Assembly (NCBI GenBank): GCA_027886175.1
Contig: JAJNNQ010000018.1
Location: forward strand, 19,387,001-19,451,000
Origin: Phylloscopus collybita
Taxonomy: Eukaryota > Chordata > Aves > Passeriformes > Phylloscopidae
DNA: 64,000 nt
Direction of reading: 5' to 3'
A model generated the notes under the pieces. The model ran no database searches and was not told the DNA's origin. It worked only from the letters and a program-made list of their open reading frames with translations. Both the position numbers and the translations under genes were made by a program. Every line of letters starts with the position of its first letter. The stretch's first letter is position 1. This document shows positions 50,678 to 63,200 of the stretch, piece after piece.

Positions 50678-50880
50678 TTAATGCAAAATAAGCACTCACT
50701 TCTGGCAGTGTTATCACAGGCAGCCAATCAGAGATTGGTAGCAATTTGGTGCAACTTTATTGACCAATCACATCTAACAGTTTGAATAGCAAATATAACA
50801 TGGGACAGATTTTGACACGTTTGAATAGTTCTTTTGTTCACTACACTGAGGCTCCCACAGAAAGTCAGCATTCAGGGTAA
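50678..50880 (+). promoter_or_regulatory. Promoter-like cluster: octamer, CCAAT boxes, TATA-like box, splice donor (candidate)
   Basis: In order on the plus strand: an octamer-like ATGCAAAA at 50681-50688; CCAATC at 50724-50729, which forms a perfect inverted repeat with GATTGG at 50733-50738; a further CCAATC at 50764-50769; and a TATAA at 50794-50798, about 30 bases downstream of the last CCAAT. A start site would be expected near 50820-50840. A good splice-donor match, CAGG then GTAAGC, has its GT at 50877-50878. CCAAT boxes are NF-Y sites, and multiple CCAAT boxes plus a TATA box at this spacing are classic promoter design, also seen in LTRs and histone genes. No open frame follows, so a non-coding first exon or an LTR remnant are the plausible readings. 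Confidence 0.35.
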
Positions 50881-51491
50881 GCAGGACTACTGACTGGTGG
50901 TTATTCTGCATTTGCTACAAGATGAGAGGCTTTAATGGCCAAGCTATAAAAATTAGGGAATAGTAATTAATTGGATAATTTAAAGTAGATATCTAATAAA
51001 AATATTAGTAATGGTAAGAAGTGTCTCATGAGCAGAAAAAATTAGATCATTGCAGAATGATTCACTGTGAATTATTCACACAGCTGTAGAAATTATTCAG
51101 ACTGACAGATTGATGGGTAGAACATGCCCATAAAGACAGGATATTCCCCACTCTTTGTTATCCTTGCTGTTCTACACATTCTACAGCTTTGACTGTGATT
51201 CTACAAGTTCATGCAAAGCAGTGAAAGCTAGCCAGCAGGATGATCTCTTATTTTCTTACAAGCACAAAATTAAAGTATAGAACCCAACAAGAGCAATTGG
51301 CTGAAGAAAGAAATGGAAATTACATTCTCATTTAACAGTGGAGTTATTAACTGAAATACATATTATGGACTCTTTGGGCTCAGTTTTATAAGAGATGTGT
51401 GGAAAAAGTTGGAGTTAGCTGACTAATTTTGTATCTGGTCAAGTAATACTCTGGTTAGTAATAAACAAACTAACAGTCATAGGAAAAGAGG

Positions 51492-51493
<2 letters not shown>

Positions 51494-51523
<30 letters not shown>
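51494..51523. repeat. (TA)n microsatellite followed by a T run
   Basis: About 14 uninterrupted TA units followed by AATTTTTTTTT. A typical dinucleotide microsatellite. Confidence 0.9.
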
Positions 51524-51527
<4 letters not shown>

Positions 51528-52034
51528 TTTTTACTTCGATCCAAAGCAAATTTCCAGTGGTTAAATTACTGTGATGAAATATGCTGTGAAACTTCACTGA
51601 CAGGGTCATAATATTTTTCTGAAATAATGTACTTTGAAATTTACATCTCCCTGTTTCTTCAAGTAACAATAATATTTCTGTAGTTTTAAATAGATTTTTC
51701 CTGTTGAAGTTACAATAATACTGAAGTTGATCAAGTTTATCCTGATGAATTTATGAATAGTTCTTTTTAATTTTTAGCATGAGGAGCTTTAGTGAAAGGC
51801 GCCTTCTGTATTGGCAATTTAACAGCTTAGTAACTGTAAAACATTTACAATAAATAGAATATAGTCTTTGAAGAGATAGAAAATAAGTCTGTCATCTTTC
51901 TTGAATATGGAGCTGCTATTTTAAAAACCACAGCTGGTACCCTTTGATTAATTAATGCCTGTCAAGTGGATTACTTTAAATGGAAATACTATCTTCCTTT
52001 TATTTGGACAGGAGAAGCTAAGTTTGTAGACACG

Positions 52035-52059
52035 TGCACTGTTTCACCTGAACAGTGCA
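52035..52059. repeat. Perfect hairpin, 9-bp stem, 7-base loop
   Basis: TGCACTGTT at 52035-52043 and AACAGTGCA at 52051-52059 are exact reverse complements around TCACCTG. An E-box (CACCTG) sits in the loop and a CACGTG lies at the 5' edge (52031-52036), so a regulatory reading is also possible. Confidence 0.8.
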
Positions 52060-52220
52060 ATGAAGTTTTAATCAAATAAGTGGCATAAAATGTTTGACCT
52101 TTTGGATTTTATTTGTACTATTCTGAAGCCATACCAGAAAGATTTTATATTGGACATGAAATAGGAAAATGTTTTGCCTTTATTTTTTATGTTCTATGGT
52201 TTACTAGGTACCTTCTACCA

Positions 52221-52227
<7 letters not shown>

Positions 52228-52265
<38 letters not shown>
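52228..52265. repeat. Pure A tract of 38 bases
   Basis: An uninterrupted run of 38 A, the third A or T homopolymer longer than 33 bases within 15 kb. There is no recognisable source gene upstream. Confidence 0.93.
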
Positions 52266-52268
<3 letters not shown>

Positions 52269-52950
52269 AATCTCATTAATCAAGAAACTATTATGTTATG
52301 TTCTGAACCCTGCTCTAGCCTTTGGGGTTGATTATTGACTCAGATGACTTTGCTCATATAGAGTTCCCAAAAAGTGTTACTTCTTTTACAGACAGAAATG
52401 GAAGAATAAGTCCTTTATAAAATATCTTGTAGTTTCCTACCACCAATCTAAGAATCTTTGGGCCCTGGAATACAGGAGTTCCAGTGGATAATCAAATGCA
52501 TAAATGTCAAATACTACTTTTCTCTGAGAAATATATGAGGCCAGGAACATTTCATATACAATTTAAGTGCTCAGTGCTAACAATTATTTACAAATCTTAT
52601 TTAATTGCTCAGGAGCCTTGAGATGCATAGACACTTTGTTCATAAAGTTGGCATCCCTGCACAGCCTTTGCCAGCAAGCATTTACACATATGGAAAGTTC
52701 ATTCAAAAATTACTGTCCATAAGTAGGCCAAGATCTCTTTGACAATACACTTACAACAGCAGAGGTTATATGGGAAGTACTAAACTTGGGTTCCCTTCTC
52801 ACAATTAAAAAGCTGAAGCCCAGGCTTTCCACTTCATTTTCACTGCATTTTCTTCCAGAGTGGTTTGCAAAAGAATTTTCTGAACACACTTACCAATTCC
52901 CCTGTCAAGCTAGCTCATTTCATGGCAAAGAATACAACACTCACAGGGCC

Positions 52951-52995
52951 AGAAGGAAAAAAAAAAAAAAAAAGAAAAAAGAAAAGGAAAAAAAT
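52951..52995. repeat. Purine-rich A/G tract
   Basis: A runs of up to 17 bases separated by single or double G, about 45 bases of pure purine. Low-complexity DNA. The lysine-rich end of the frame at 52786-53019 is caused by it. Confidence 0.9.
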
Positions 52996-54367
52996 TACCT
53001 TGACTTGACTTTATGTTAGAATAAAAAGGGATTACTTCTTGATGATTCAGTACAATATTCATAAACATCACTGGGCATCAGAATGAGAATCCAGAGTAAC
53101 CTTCTCTATGGATTCTTTCAAGAATATTATTTTCATTCCCTGGAAAATTCAGTGGTAAATGAGGTTAAAACTTTGAAGTCTTTTGGAAAATGAATACTTA
53201 GTCCTAAGAAAAAGAGGAATTCACTTCCCTTGCAGTGCTTAGGAAAGCAGCACACACACTGAATAATGTAACAGGCAGAGTGGGTGGGTGTGCATGTGCA
53301 GGCAGAACATCTCAGTGCCACTGTTGCTTCACAATGAAAATTCATTCCCAGACATGCCTTTTCCACACAATCATTTTAACACATTCTTACTAACCTGAAC
53401 ATGTTGGGCACAAAAGAGCTTAATGCATCATGCTGTTTATCCTTGATCTTTCCTGTTGGGTTCAGGGAAGTACACATCTTCTATTTTATCTTGGAAAACT
53501 CTAATTAAAAGAGAAGGGAGAGATTTAACGTGTGAAATTTTAATAGACTTTCCCAGTGTAGCAATTGTACATTATGTCATCTTGGATAAATTTTGACTGA
53601 ATTAGCTTTTGCAGAATGCCCACCAGACCTGCTTTCACAGGCTGTTTTGCCATCTGCACTATTAAAACATCCCCATTAGCTATGCCTAGGGTTTAATTTT
53701 TTGCAACTGATTACAAATTGTCCATAATTCACAGCCTGAAATAGAATCACAGGAATTAATTTTTTTAAAGTAAGACTTGCAAATTCATTATACCAGAAAC
53801 AAAAGCATATATCTACTAATATTATTTTTAACCTGGAAATGATGAGGGCTATGTTGGTCCCAGATGCTGATAATAAAGATCAGATACTAATAAAATATTA
53901 GTCAAAGTACAATTATTTGACTCATGGGTGTTCAGGAAAGTTTAAATATGTTTATATTGCAAGTCTGACAGAAGTTCTAGTATTTCTCTTGAAGTCTGGT
54001 TGGAAAAAATCCCACTGTATGTGAGTCACTGCCCTCTCACTGTGCTCAAATGATACATACTCAAAAAGTAAACAAAAATTTCCAGAAATTCTGCTCTGTA
54101 AACCAAATATCTGTTCTTTTAGACATCCTGAAGGGAGAAGGATTTTTTTTCTTTTCCTATGACTCTCTTAATGATGGTCTTCCTCATTTTTGTCTTTTAG
54201 AAAGGAAAAAAAAAATAAGGGAGAATCTAGAAGGTTCTGCCTGAAAGCTGGAACTTAATCTTGCTCTGGCTGTCATCTCCCTTTTCAGCCAAGATGTGTA
54301 TGCTGCCCTGCACTCTAGTTCCCTCCTCAGTAGTCCTTACCTAGTTTATCTATGGTTCCTGTATCAA

Positions 54368-54404
54368 GACAGAGGGTGATAAATAGACAGAGGGTGATAA
54401 ATAG
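54368..54404. repeat. 18-base tandem duplication, two exact copies
   Basis: GACAGAGGGTGATAAATA occurs at 54368-54385 and again at 54386-54403 without a mismatch. The perfect match suggests a recent duplication by replication slippage. Confidence 0.92.
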
Positions 54405-55436
54405 TCATCTAGAGCTAATTCAAGGTCAGCTTGAATCAGTTAGATGTCAGTAAAGTCAACAGGTTTCTAGAATGCATGTTTATTTTTCTACCACTAATGA
54501 TGTATTCCTGGTTTGGAAGTCCCTTTTACAAAGACCAAAAAAAAAGGTGGGGATTCTGCTTAGAATCTGTATTCTGAAAATAAGAATTTTGAGTCTTCTT
54601 GCATACCTATTTAGAAGTAAGTAATATGGATGGGGAAGGCAAAAAAGTAAAAGTAAGGAATAGTTAAGGCATTTTTAAACATCAGTGCTGTGTAAAACCA
54701 CAAAGGGTACTGTTAAGTCTTGGTTAAATTGGTATTCCCATGATTTCCAGACTTTTTGACAAAATGGGGACCTGACTCTGTGAGCATTCTCTACTTTGAA
54801 CTCCTAGTCCAGTCAAACTTGAGGTTTCCTCTGCACAGCAATTTACATCATGAAAGTGCACTAAGCCACAGCAGCTGGGAGCCCTAACCACTCTGAAAGA
54901 AAATGGGCCTTTGTTGTCATGGATTGACAACAGGCTTTCAGAGCTATAATATTTCAATGGAATTCAAACATTCAGTATAATGCCTACAAATTATGATTTT
55001 GAATGCAGAATATGTTTTGAAAATTACTGATTCCATTTCCAGCATTCTGAAGGAAATGGAGGAAATGGCATTTTCTGATGACAGCTCTAGTATTTACCCT
55101 GGGGAGCTGTATGAGGTAAGCAGTTGTTTTCCGCCTTTTAATCCCCTGTGTATCCATCTTTGTACCTGAAAAAATATCAAAAGCTGAATATTTGAACATT
55201 TATTTACTCAGGAAAAAAAATATAAGAAAAACACTCATTTATTAAGGTGAGAAATCTGATACTGAAGCTATTCTTGAAAGAACAAACAACACTGAACACT
55301 GAAACAGCCTCCTTGCATTTGTCTGAAGAAACTATCTAGATTTCTCAGGGTATCCCTATTCCTTGGGAACTTTGACTGCCCCAGTGTGTAGGGCTTAGAG
55401 TCTTGACTCTGTTCAGAACTCCAGACTACATTTTCT

Positions 55437-55468
55437 TTCATGACTGCTGACCCAGGAGCAGTCATGAA
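55437..55468. repeat. Perfect hairpin, 12-bp stem, 8-base loop
   Basis: TTCATGACTGCT at 55437-55448 and AGCAGTCATGAA at 55457-55468 are exact reverse complements around GACCCAGG. The stem is not low-complexity. Confidence 0.9.
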
Positions 55469-58400
55469 GCATGATTTGGAGATAGATAAGTATGCCCTCA
55501 TCCAACCCTCAGATGGCTGTCACCAGTCTACAGCAGATGAATAGTGCATCAATCAGCATGTGCCTTGTTCATACAAAGACATTGGTGTGGCATACTTCCT
55601 CTTTCTCTTGCAATTTGCACACCACATCTAGCAAGAAAAAATGTGGGCTGGGTTGCTCAAAGGTAAAAGAAGCTGTCTCAGCAACAGGGGGATGACTCAA
55701 CAAGGAAACGGCGCAGGGAGAATTATATGTTTATCTTTTCAAAAGGATACAAGACATCTAGCCATTCAGAAGCACTGGGTGTGGCAGTTTCTTTCTCTCT
55801 CTGATCCTGTGTCCAGTCAAAACAGCAGTTCATGGCAAAGGTGCCAAATAATGTAGTTATTCTACATGTTGTCCTTCAACATAGGATAAGTACCAGGTCC
55901 AAATATAAGACAGGGAGCTTGCTCAATATTAAACTTGAAATAACTGGATGGTAACATGTTTGCAATGACTTAAATGGGTGGAGAAAGAATCCAGCTCAGA
56001 CCAGTGCAAGGCAGAGCATTTTTTTCAGAAATGCCTGTTAGGTCTGATTTATTCACATTACATGATTGTCCACAGGACAGAACACACACATCAGCTCCTA
56101 GAGCACAAAGGAAAGAGGATTCTGGAGTTTAGGGTAAGGCCAGTCTGTGTGCAATGCTTGAGATAACTGGGGATCTCTTTAGACTCTCTAATATCAGTTC
56201 TTTCTGAGTCTCTCAGAAGATGATTTGCTTGTAGTGGAATTGGTATTTAGAGCACCAATAGAGGAAAGATGAAAAGAGGCAGAGAAAAGAAACCAAGCAA
56301 GTGGATGCCACAACATGCTGATTCATACTATAAAATTCCGTGGTGACCCTGGTAAATTCAGCACTACCAGCAGCAGGGGTTTTCCATGGATTCTCTAAAG
56401 AGAAGGGAAATAAAACCTTCTTTTGCAGCTATTGCCTGGACACGCCTTAGAGCTGGGACTTTCCCAGGGTTGCTGGAAGTCATCTAATCCTCGTTTCCAC
56501 CTGCTCCAGCACATCATGTTTTGCAGCTCAGCAAGGCTCTATCTTTAGCCTCTCAGCAGAGGGACACTTTAGGCAGAAGAGGATTAAGCAGGCACACACA
56601 GATTTAAGTGCAGCCTGCAACTAGTCACAAATGTATTATCTGCATAAGTTGTCATTACTGGCAAGAATATAAAACATAATTGTTGCATTGCACGATTTCT
56701 GATTAATTGGTTTAAGACATGAAGGAAGAGTGTTTCTACCTAAATAACAGTGATATTGCAACAAAGCTTCATTACACCGTGTCTGTATAATTTGGCATTG
56801 TTTTAAACAAGGAGAGCTGATCTTTATACAGAAACCTGAGGGAAAATACGGCTGAAGAAAATGTGTCACACCAAACATTACTACTACAACGTCAAAGGGA
56901 CATAAGCCTGACAAATCTAGTTGGCTAAATCAAAGCGTGGGCACTTAATACTGATGTGGGTGTTACTTATGCAGATTTTAGAGTATTAAATAATTCATCC
57001 CTAAAAATCATAGTGTTTTATTTCATTAGATATCGTTGAACAATTTCTTTAGTATAGAAACAAGAATGACAACAGGAACATGATTTTCTCCCTTTTTTTT
57101 TTTTTTTTCTCTCCCATAAAAACCTAAAGTGGTGTAAGGATTTAGAAATTCTTTACATGGATCCTCAAAAGCAGGTGGTTTTAATTGGAAAGACTTATTA
57201 CTGTAACTAATCATATGCAAGCATCTTTGTTTTTGTAAAGATGAAGTTCCTCATATGTAATACTCTCCTCCGTGGAAATGTTCTTCTTCTTTGGAAACTG
57301 AGATGTGTCCTAGCTCTGAACTTGGGTTTGGCAGAGTATTCCCCTGTACCTGGGATCTCTGCCAGAAAAAATGTGAAGACATGGGGTGGGACAAGGGAAA
57401 GAATGGCTAGCTTGAGGGAGAGGTTAGCAGCCTGTGGTCAAGGGTTACAGAAACTCAAAATATTAAACCTTCACTGAAACTGAATTGGGAAAATGAAGAA
57501 TATTTAGGGTACAATTCTTCCAACCCATTAGATTGTTCAGATGGAGATGCACTGAGCTGGACTCCTAATTTCTGCACATAGCAGAACTCCACTGACAGTA
57601 AATGGAGTCTTACACGTTTACAATGGTAGAAATTAAATTCCAATTTGGACTCATTATTCCTTCTTTTTATTTTTTCTCTTCACACTTTCAGGGTGAAAAT
57701 TAATTATTATTTGGGTTAAAATTTTTTTATTAGACATTTTTAGACAAGTTTGAGATTATTTTTTTCCTTTGTAAAGTTAAAACAAAATCCATGTAAACCA
57801 GACTGAATTTAAACAAGTTCTCTGTAAGAAGGAGGCAGATTTTCCACATCTGAAGAGAGACAGGTTTGAAACAATATATGCACATTGATTTAAAAAACAT
57901 AATTTATTAATATGAAGGGTGATAACTGTGTTCTTAAGCAGTTATGACAAAGGCAATTATCTTTAATGATCACAAAAGAGTTAGAAATGAGGAAATACTC
58001 TCAAAAGTATTGTATAATTTTTGTCCTTTCAACTTACTAACTCTTTGAGCAATAGGACTTCAACTTTTCTAACCTGTGTTTGGCCTTCTTATGTTGGTAA
58101 ATAACAAAAAAAAATTCCCTGCTTATATTCATAATATAATAAAGAAAGGTTCTTGTAGCAGAGACAAATTGTTAAATTGTAAACTGTAAGTTATGCAGGA
58201 CAGACTTGGTTGGCTAAAATGCCTTTCTGCTTGTAAACCAAAAAATTTTAAGATAGTTGATTTACTGTCTCAAATCCTGTCAGAGTAATCTTGACTTTTA
58301 AGAATAAGTGCTCAGATCTGCACTCTCTTGAATTTGATGTACAGCTATCACTGTGGTGGATGGATGACTTAAGCTACGTAATTATATACACACTTGTCCC

Positions 58401-59406
58401 CTGGCTGCACATAAATGGTCATGACACTTGGGAAAAAGATTTTAACTGAAATAAACCTTGCCTGTGGAGCAACCAAGAAGTTGTATGCAGACATCACATT
58501 ACCACATCATCTTTGCCTAGAGGAGTGGTGAGAGCAGGAAAACAGGGTGTGACACCGTTTGGCTTCTACATGCAAACGATGTTGCCCAGCCCTTATGATT
58601 CACTGTGTGCACGGTTCAGGCTTAATGCAAGCTTGAATTGTTGCTTGAAGCAGTGTGTTTTGTGTAGTAGGACCTTCAGGGCAAGTAATGCAGGGTAAAT
58701 TCTATGTAGAGCTGTCCTATCCCCTTGCATTCTTCAACTCTGTCCTCACCCTGTGCTAGAAGTCTTGTCAGAATTGTCTGATTTAATAGTTGCTCCAATT
58801 GCTGGTGTGGAAAAGCAGCTCCTTCTACTCCATACTGTAAATTTTGTTTCTTTGTAACAGGCAGTCACTATTTAGGGAAGTTCATGGGGCTTTGGAGCTC
58901 TGAAAATATGCTTAACAAGACAGTTTATCAATCTGCATAACGTTTCCTCAGGTCGTGTGTACTGCCAGTTTTGATTCAGTCTCTTGAAGACTATATATCT
59001 ATGAGAATGTTGTTGACATAGTGATAATTTTCTTAATATAAGAGGACCTTATACACAGATGTAAAGGATGACTCATGTAGCATTAACACTCTTCACATCC
59101 CTATAAAGATTCCTTTCTCTAACGCTAAGATTTCCACCTAATTCCTCGTCAGTCTCTTTGTATGAGCTTCACAATTGAGCTAAAGCAGGAAACCTGCTTG
59201 ATGGATGTTAATTTCATCACGTTTCCTGCTGTATGTACTCCTCTTCTGAGTATGTAAAAGAGTAAGAGTCAATCTTTATTAAAGGAAATGAGGACTTTTC
59301 ATTGTAGTTATTTATGCTTCTTGCTCTAACATACATTGTCAGCTTTTTCTTTGTAATTTCGTTTATGTTGAAGACTTGAAAAGCAAAACCCAAATTTTCC
59401 TTTCAG

Positions 59407-59426
59407 ATCCATCCATCCATCCATCC
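59407..59426. repeat. (ATCC)n microsatellite
   Basis: Five exact ATCC units. A short tetranucleotide repeat. Confidence 0.9.
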
Positions 59427-60221
59427 AGCTCTCGAAAATGGTTTTACTATGTCAATTATCAAAAAAACAAAATGCACATCTTATACAATGATCATATTTG
59501 TGTAATCTTCAGTAAGGACGATATTGATGCATTATACAGCAGAGAAAATAAACCTGGTTATCCATTAAAATCTTTCTCAGAATAAAGCTTTTAAAAAGTT
59601 TAAAAAAATTAATTGCAAAAATGGCAGCTGCTGCCTATAATTAGACTATAAAATGGTTTTCCAAACTGAATGTCCCCCATTAAAAAAATAAAGAGCTCTG
59701 TGCAGACAGTTTTGGATAAATTATTTGGTCATAATTCTTGAAACCTCAGAAGAAAGTAGAATAATTTATACATTAGCCTCTAGCCTGCTGGAAGCAAATG
59801 TGAAAAAAATTAGATTAGAACTTTGAAGCATGTTCTTGGGTATGTGCTTTTGAAATTTTTTCTCCTCAAGGAAGAACATCTCAAAAAAAACAGTGAAATA
59901 TAAAGGATTTTTTTTGTTGTTGTTTGTTTTTTGAGTATGGAATCTTATTCATACACATGCAGTCTTGAAACTACTCACAAAAATATTAAGGTCAGTGAGA
60001 GAAGACTATAAGCAAGTATACTAAATATTATCATTTGACAGGTCAAAGCAAATGGATGAAGACTTCTGGGTTTGTGGCTCGTATAAAATCACACCATATC
60101 CTGAGAGGTGAATGAAAGACACACATCTGAAATTATGTGCTATTTTTCAAGTTTTCAATGAAATTACTGTGTTTCATGTTTATATGAATATACATATGTA
60201 GATGTATAAAATATATGTGTT

Positions 60222-60247
60222 TTATATATATATATATATATACACAC
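60222..60247. repeat. (TA)n microsatellite beside a palindrome
   Basis: About ten TA units followed by CACACC, running directly into the 28-base palindrome. Confidence 0.9.
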
Positions 60248-60275
60248 CAGGTATATGTATGCATACATATACCTG
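60248..60275. repeat. Perfect 28-bp palindrome, no spacer
   Basis: CAGGTATATGTATG at 60248-60261 is followed at once by its exact reverse complement CATACATATACCTG at 60262-60275. The CAGG/CCTG ends are not low-complexity, although the middle is TA/TG-rich. It would extrude as a cruciform more readily because of the neighbouring TA repeat. Confidence 0.95.
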
Positions 60276-63200
60276 AAATGAGAATATGGAATTTAAAAAT
60301 AAACCTATGGGAAAAATTCCGTGTCTGAAAATTGTCACTGATATTAATGGACTTCTATTTTGACATATCAGTCTGTATAAATGATTAAGGCAAACTTTTT
60401 GTATTACTGCATTCGAGAAGACAATCACATATTCAATTTATATCAAGGTTAATATAAGAAAGCTGCTGAACTGGAACCCATCAGAATGTACATTCAGTGC
60501 TCCAAATTTACAGCTGTGAAACAACATATAGCAACATAACAAAAGCTACTTCTTATTGTTTTCTTTAATTGCTGAACTTGGAATTCAAACATTGCCAGCC
60601 AAAGCTGAATTTCAGAGAAGAGCAGCTAGAATCAATAGGAGGATGTGTCATGGGGTGATATTTTTAATGAGTAATGCAGCCCAGAGAAAAATCCCTCAGG
60701 TTTACATTCACATCCCATAATTGACATAGATATGACATCAGGAGTCTAATAAGATACCAAATTTGTGATATTGTCCAGCTGAATTTCTAACAGGTTTAGG
60801 ACTTTTACTGAAAACATGAAAAAAAACCCAAAAAACACCAAAAACCCCCCGAAAAACCTCCACAAACAAACAAACAAACAACTCCTCTTGTGATTAGAGT
60901 TTACCTTAAAAAAATACATGTGATGGAAAAATATCTTTGCTTTAAGTGTGAATTATATTATATTTGGAATTGTATTGAAAAGAACAAAATACATCACAGG
61001 TAATATTTTATTCAAAGCTCACACAGAATGCAATGGAAACAAAAATGATCGTATTACAATTCTCAATACGCCCTGGGACAGCATATTTATAAATATTTCT
61101 AGTTTAACTGAAATATTCCAGTGTTGGAACATTCAAGGAACAAACACAAAAATGAATTAGGGCTTTAATCCATAGAGTAAAACAAATCCATACGTCTCAT
61201 ACATTTGAAACATTTTCAGTGAGTCATCAGTATTCCTCTTAAGAGATGTTAGAAAAGTATGACCAGTCTTCATATATATATATATATTTTTTTTTTCTGG
61301 GTGCTGCCTCAAATTTTGATTTCTGGTTCTTTAACTGACTATGGCAACAGGAACACCTATATAGCTCAGAAAGGAATCCATGCATAATTTCAGTCACTCT
61401 AACTGAGTGCAAATGCTGTAAGGCTATAGTAGCTGTTTTAGAGAAATGGACATTCTAAATTCCTAATTCAAGTTTGAGGTGAATTGTTTATCATGTTAGG
61501 CCAACTGCAAAAGGAATTTAAGTTCTTAATTTAAATATTCCATTTAAGTACTCAAAGCAAGGTTTCATAAATCTCACCAGAAGGCTAACAATTTACAGGA
61601 ATGAAGGGATACCCTCTGTCTTGTACTTAATATTTCAGTGGTACGGCAGAAGCACAAATGAACACTAGACTCTGGTCCTTTCCAGCTTGTAATGAAAGGT
61701 CTTGTGGTATTGAAATACCTCACTTTTAGCTGAAGTTATTTGTCATTCACATCTTCACTTGCCCTTTCTACTGATCTTAGGGAGTTTATTTTTTTATTAG
61801 CAAAACCTTTGACACTCTCCTTTAAATCTTCAATCAAGGACCAATAGCTTACATACACTAAAAACATGTACAGTTATCCACCAAAGAAGACAAATGATCA
61901 TTCTAACATATTAAAACAAACAAATAAGTACTTGTTTGACAAAACCACCCCAAAACCTTGCTGGAAACTAACACATGATATGACAAGAGGTTTATTTTTC
62001 AAACTAGTCTCTTTTTTTTTTATTGCGTATTCAAGTTATGGCACTTGATATCAAATTGCACACACAGTTGAAAACACATAGTTCTGTGGGATATAATGAT
62101 CTGTCCCTGCTTTGGCCAGACTGAAGTAAACATCATACATGTGGTACTCATTTCACATAAATTTCAGTTTCTGATCGGTGGTTACTGTCACTCGTTCAAG
62201 ATAACAAACAGAAAATTATGGGAGAGAAATGTGGTGCAAAGTGGCCTGGAAGTTATCCACAGAGCACGTCTTTTATATCTCAAGTTGTAATCCAGCTCAC
62301 AAGAATGCCTTTCATGTATGAAGAAAGAGGTTATTATCCTATCAGTATACAATCTGTTAATAACAAACATCAGGGGAGAGCGATTCATTTGCCCTGACAG
62401 CTTTGTGAACAGGCTTAGAAACTGTTCTGAATAGTGAAATACATTAAGAAAAAGATGTTATTTATGGCAGAAGACAGGAAAGGGAGCTTTCCTTCTGGAA
62501 TTTAGGAAAGTTCAGCCAGCCAAAACATAGAAAAAGCTCCAAAATATATTTGCAAAATTAATGAAAGACAGACCTTCTTATTTTCACCTCAGACTTAAAG
62601 GTGAAAAGCCATGTCACTCAGTGACACATTATTCAAGATACAATATTGAAAAAATATCAATTTTATTCATAGAAAATCATGGGCAGGTCTGACTTCTTAT
62701 GAAAGCTGGTCCTTCTATTGGTGTGGCCTCTGATCTAAGTTTATTTTTATGTTGTTAACCTGAATAAATCCTTTCATTCAGCCTGCACTTGTGCATGCTC
62801 TGGTTCTATCTGGCCTTTCTTGAGAAATGTTATGGAACAGAAGATGGAGGAAACTTGCTTATATCTACATGGGTCTGGAGGCACAGTCTGCTGATGTATT
62901 GAACCTCCAGACTCACCATATGTGATTGCTATGTATGATATTAATTTGCATTTCTATCACATTTATTTTAATATAAATTATATATATAGGCACACACTAC
63001 TAAGCTAGAATACATATTTCTTACTGACTATCCTTCTCTCTGACTACAAACATGGCATTGCCAAAAAATTATACCAACAGCTCATAAAAAAGAAGCAAAA
63101 ATGGAAAAAAAAGAAGACTAAAACCATTTTTGAATATCATTATTTTGTGATGCCTTAAGATATGCACAGACATGGAGACATAAATAAACAATACAGAAAT

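Larger units (their letters stand above)
50881..52227. other. AT-rich non-coding DNA, no gene seen
   Basis: No gene or transposon recognised. It contains a small near-palindrome TGTGAATTATTCACA near 51067, the TA repeat at 51494 and the hairpin at 52035. Confidence 0.55.
52266..60221. other. AT-rich non-coding DNA, no gene seen
   Basis: Open frames stay under about 95 codons and resemble nothing I know. 53130-53370, 56380-56600 and 58500-58700 are GC-richer patches without identity. 56470-56540 faintly resembles a reversed CR1 end (GTCATCTAATCC) but too weakly to call. 59590-59700 is a complex AT-rich block with ATAATTAG near 59637 and a GGCAGCTGCTGCC near-palindrome. Confidence 0.5.

Noticed and set aside
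56470..56545. Weak resemblance to a reversed CR1 3' end
   Set aside because: Only about a dozen bases agree and the order of further landmarks is not maintained.
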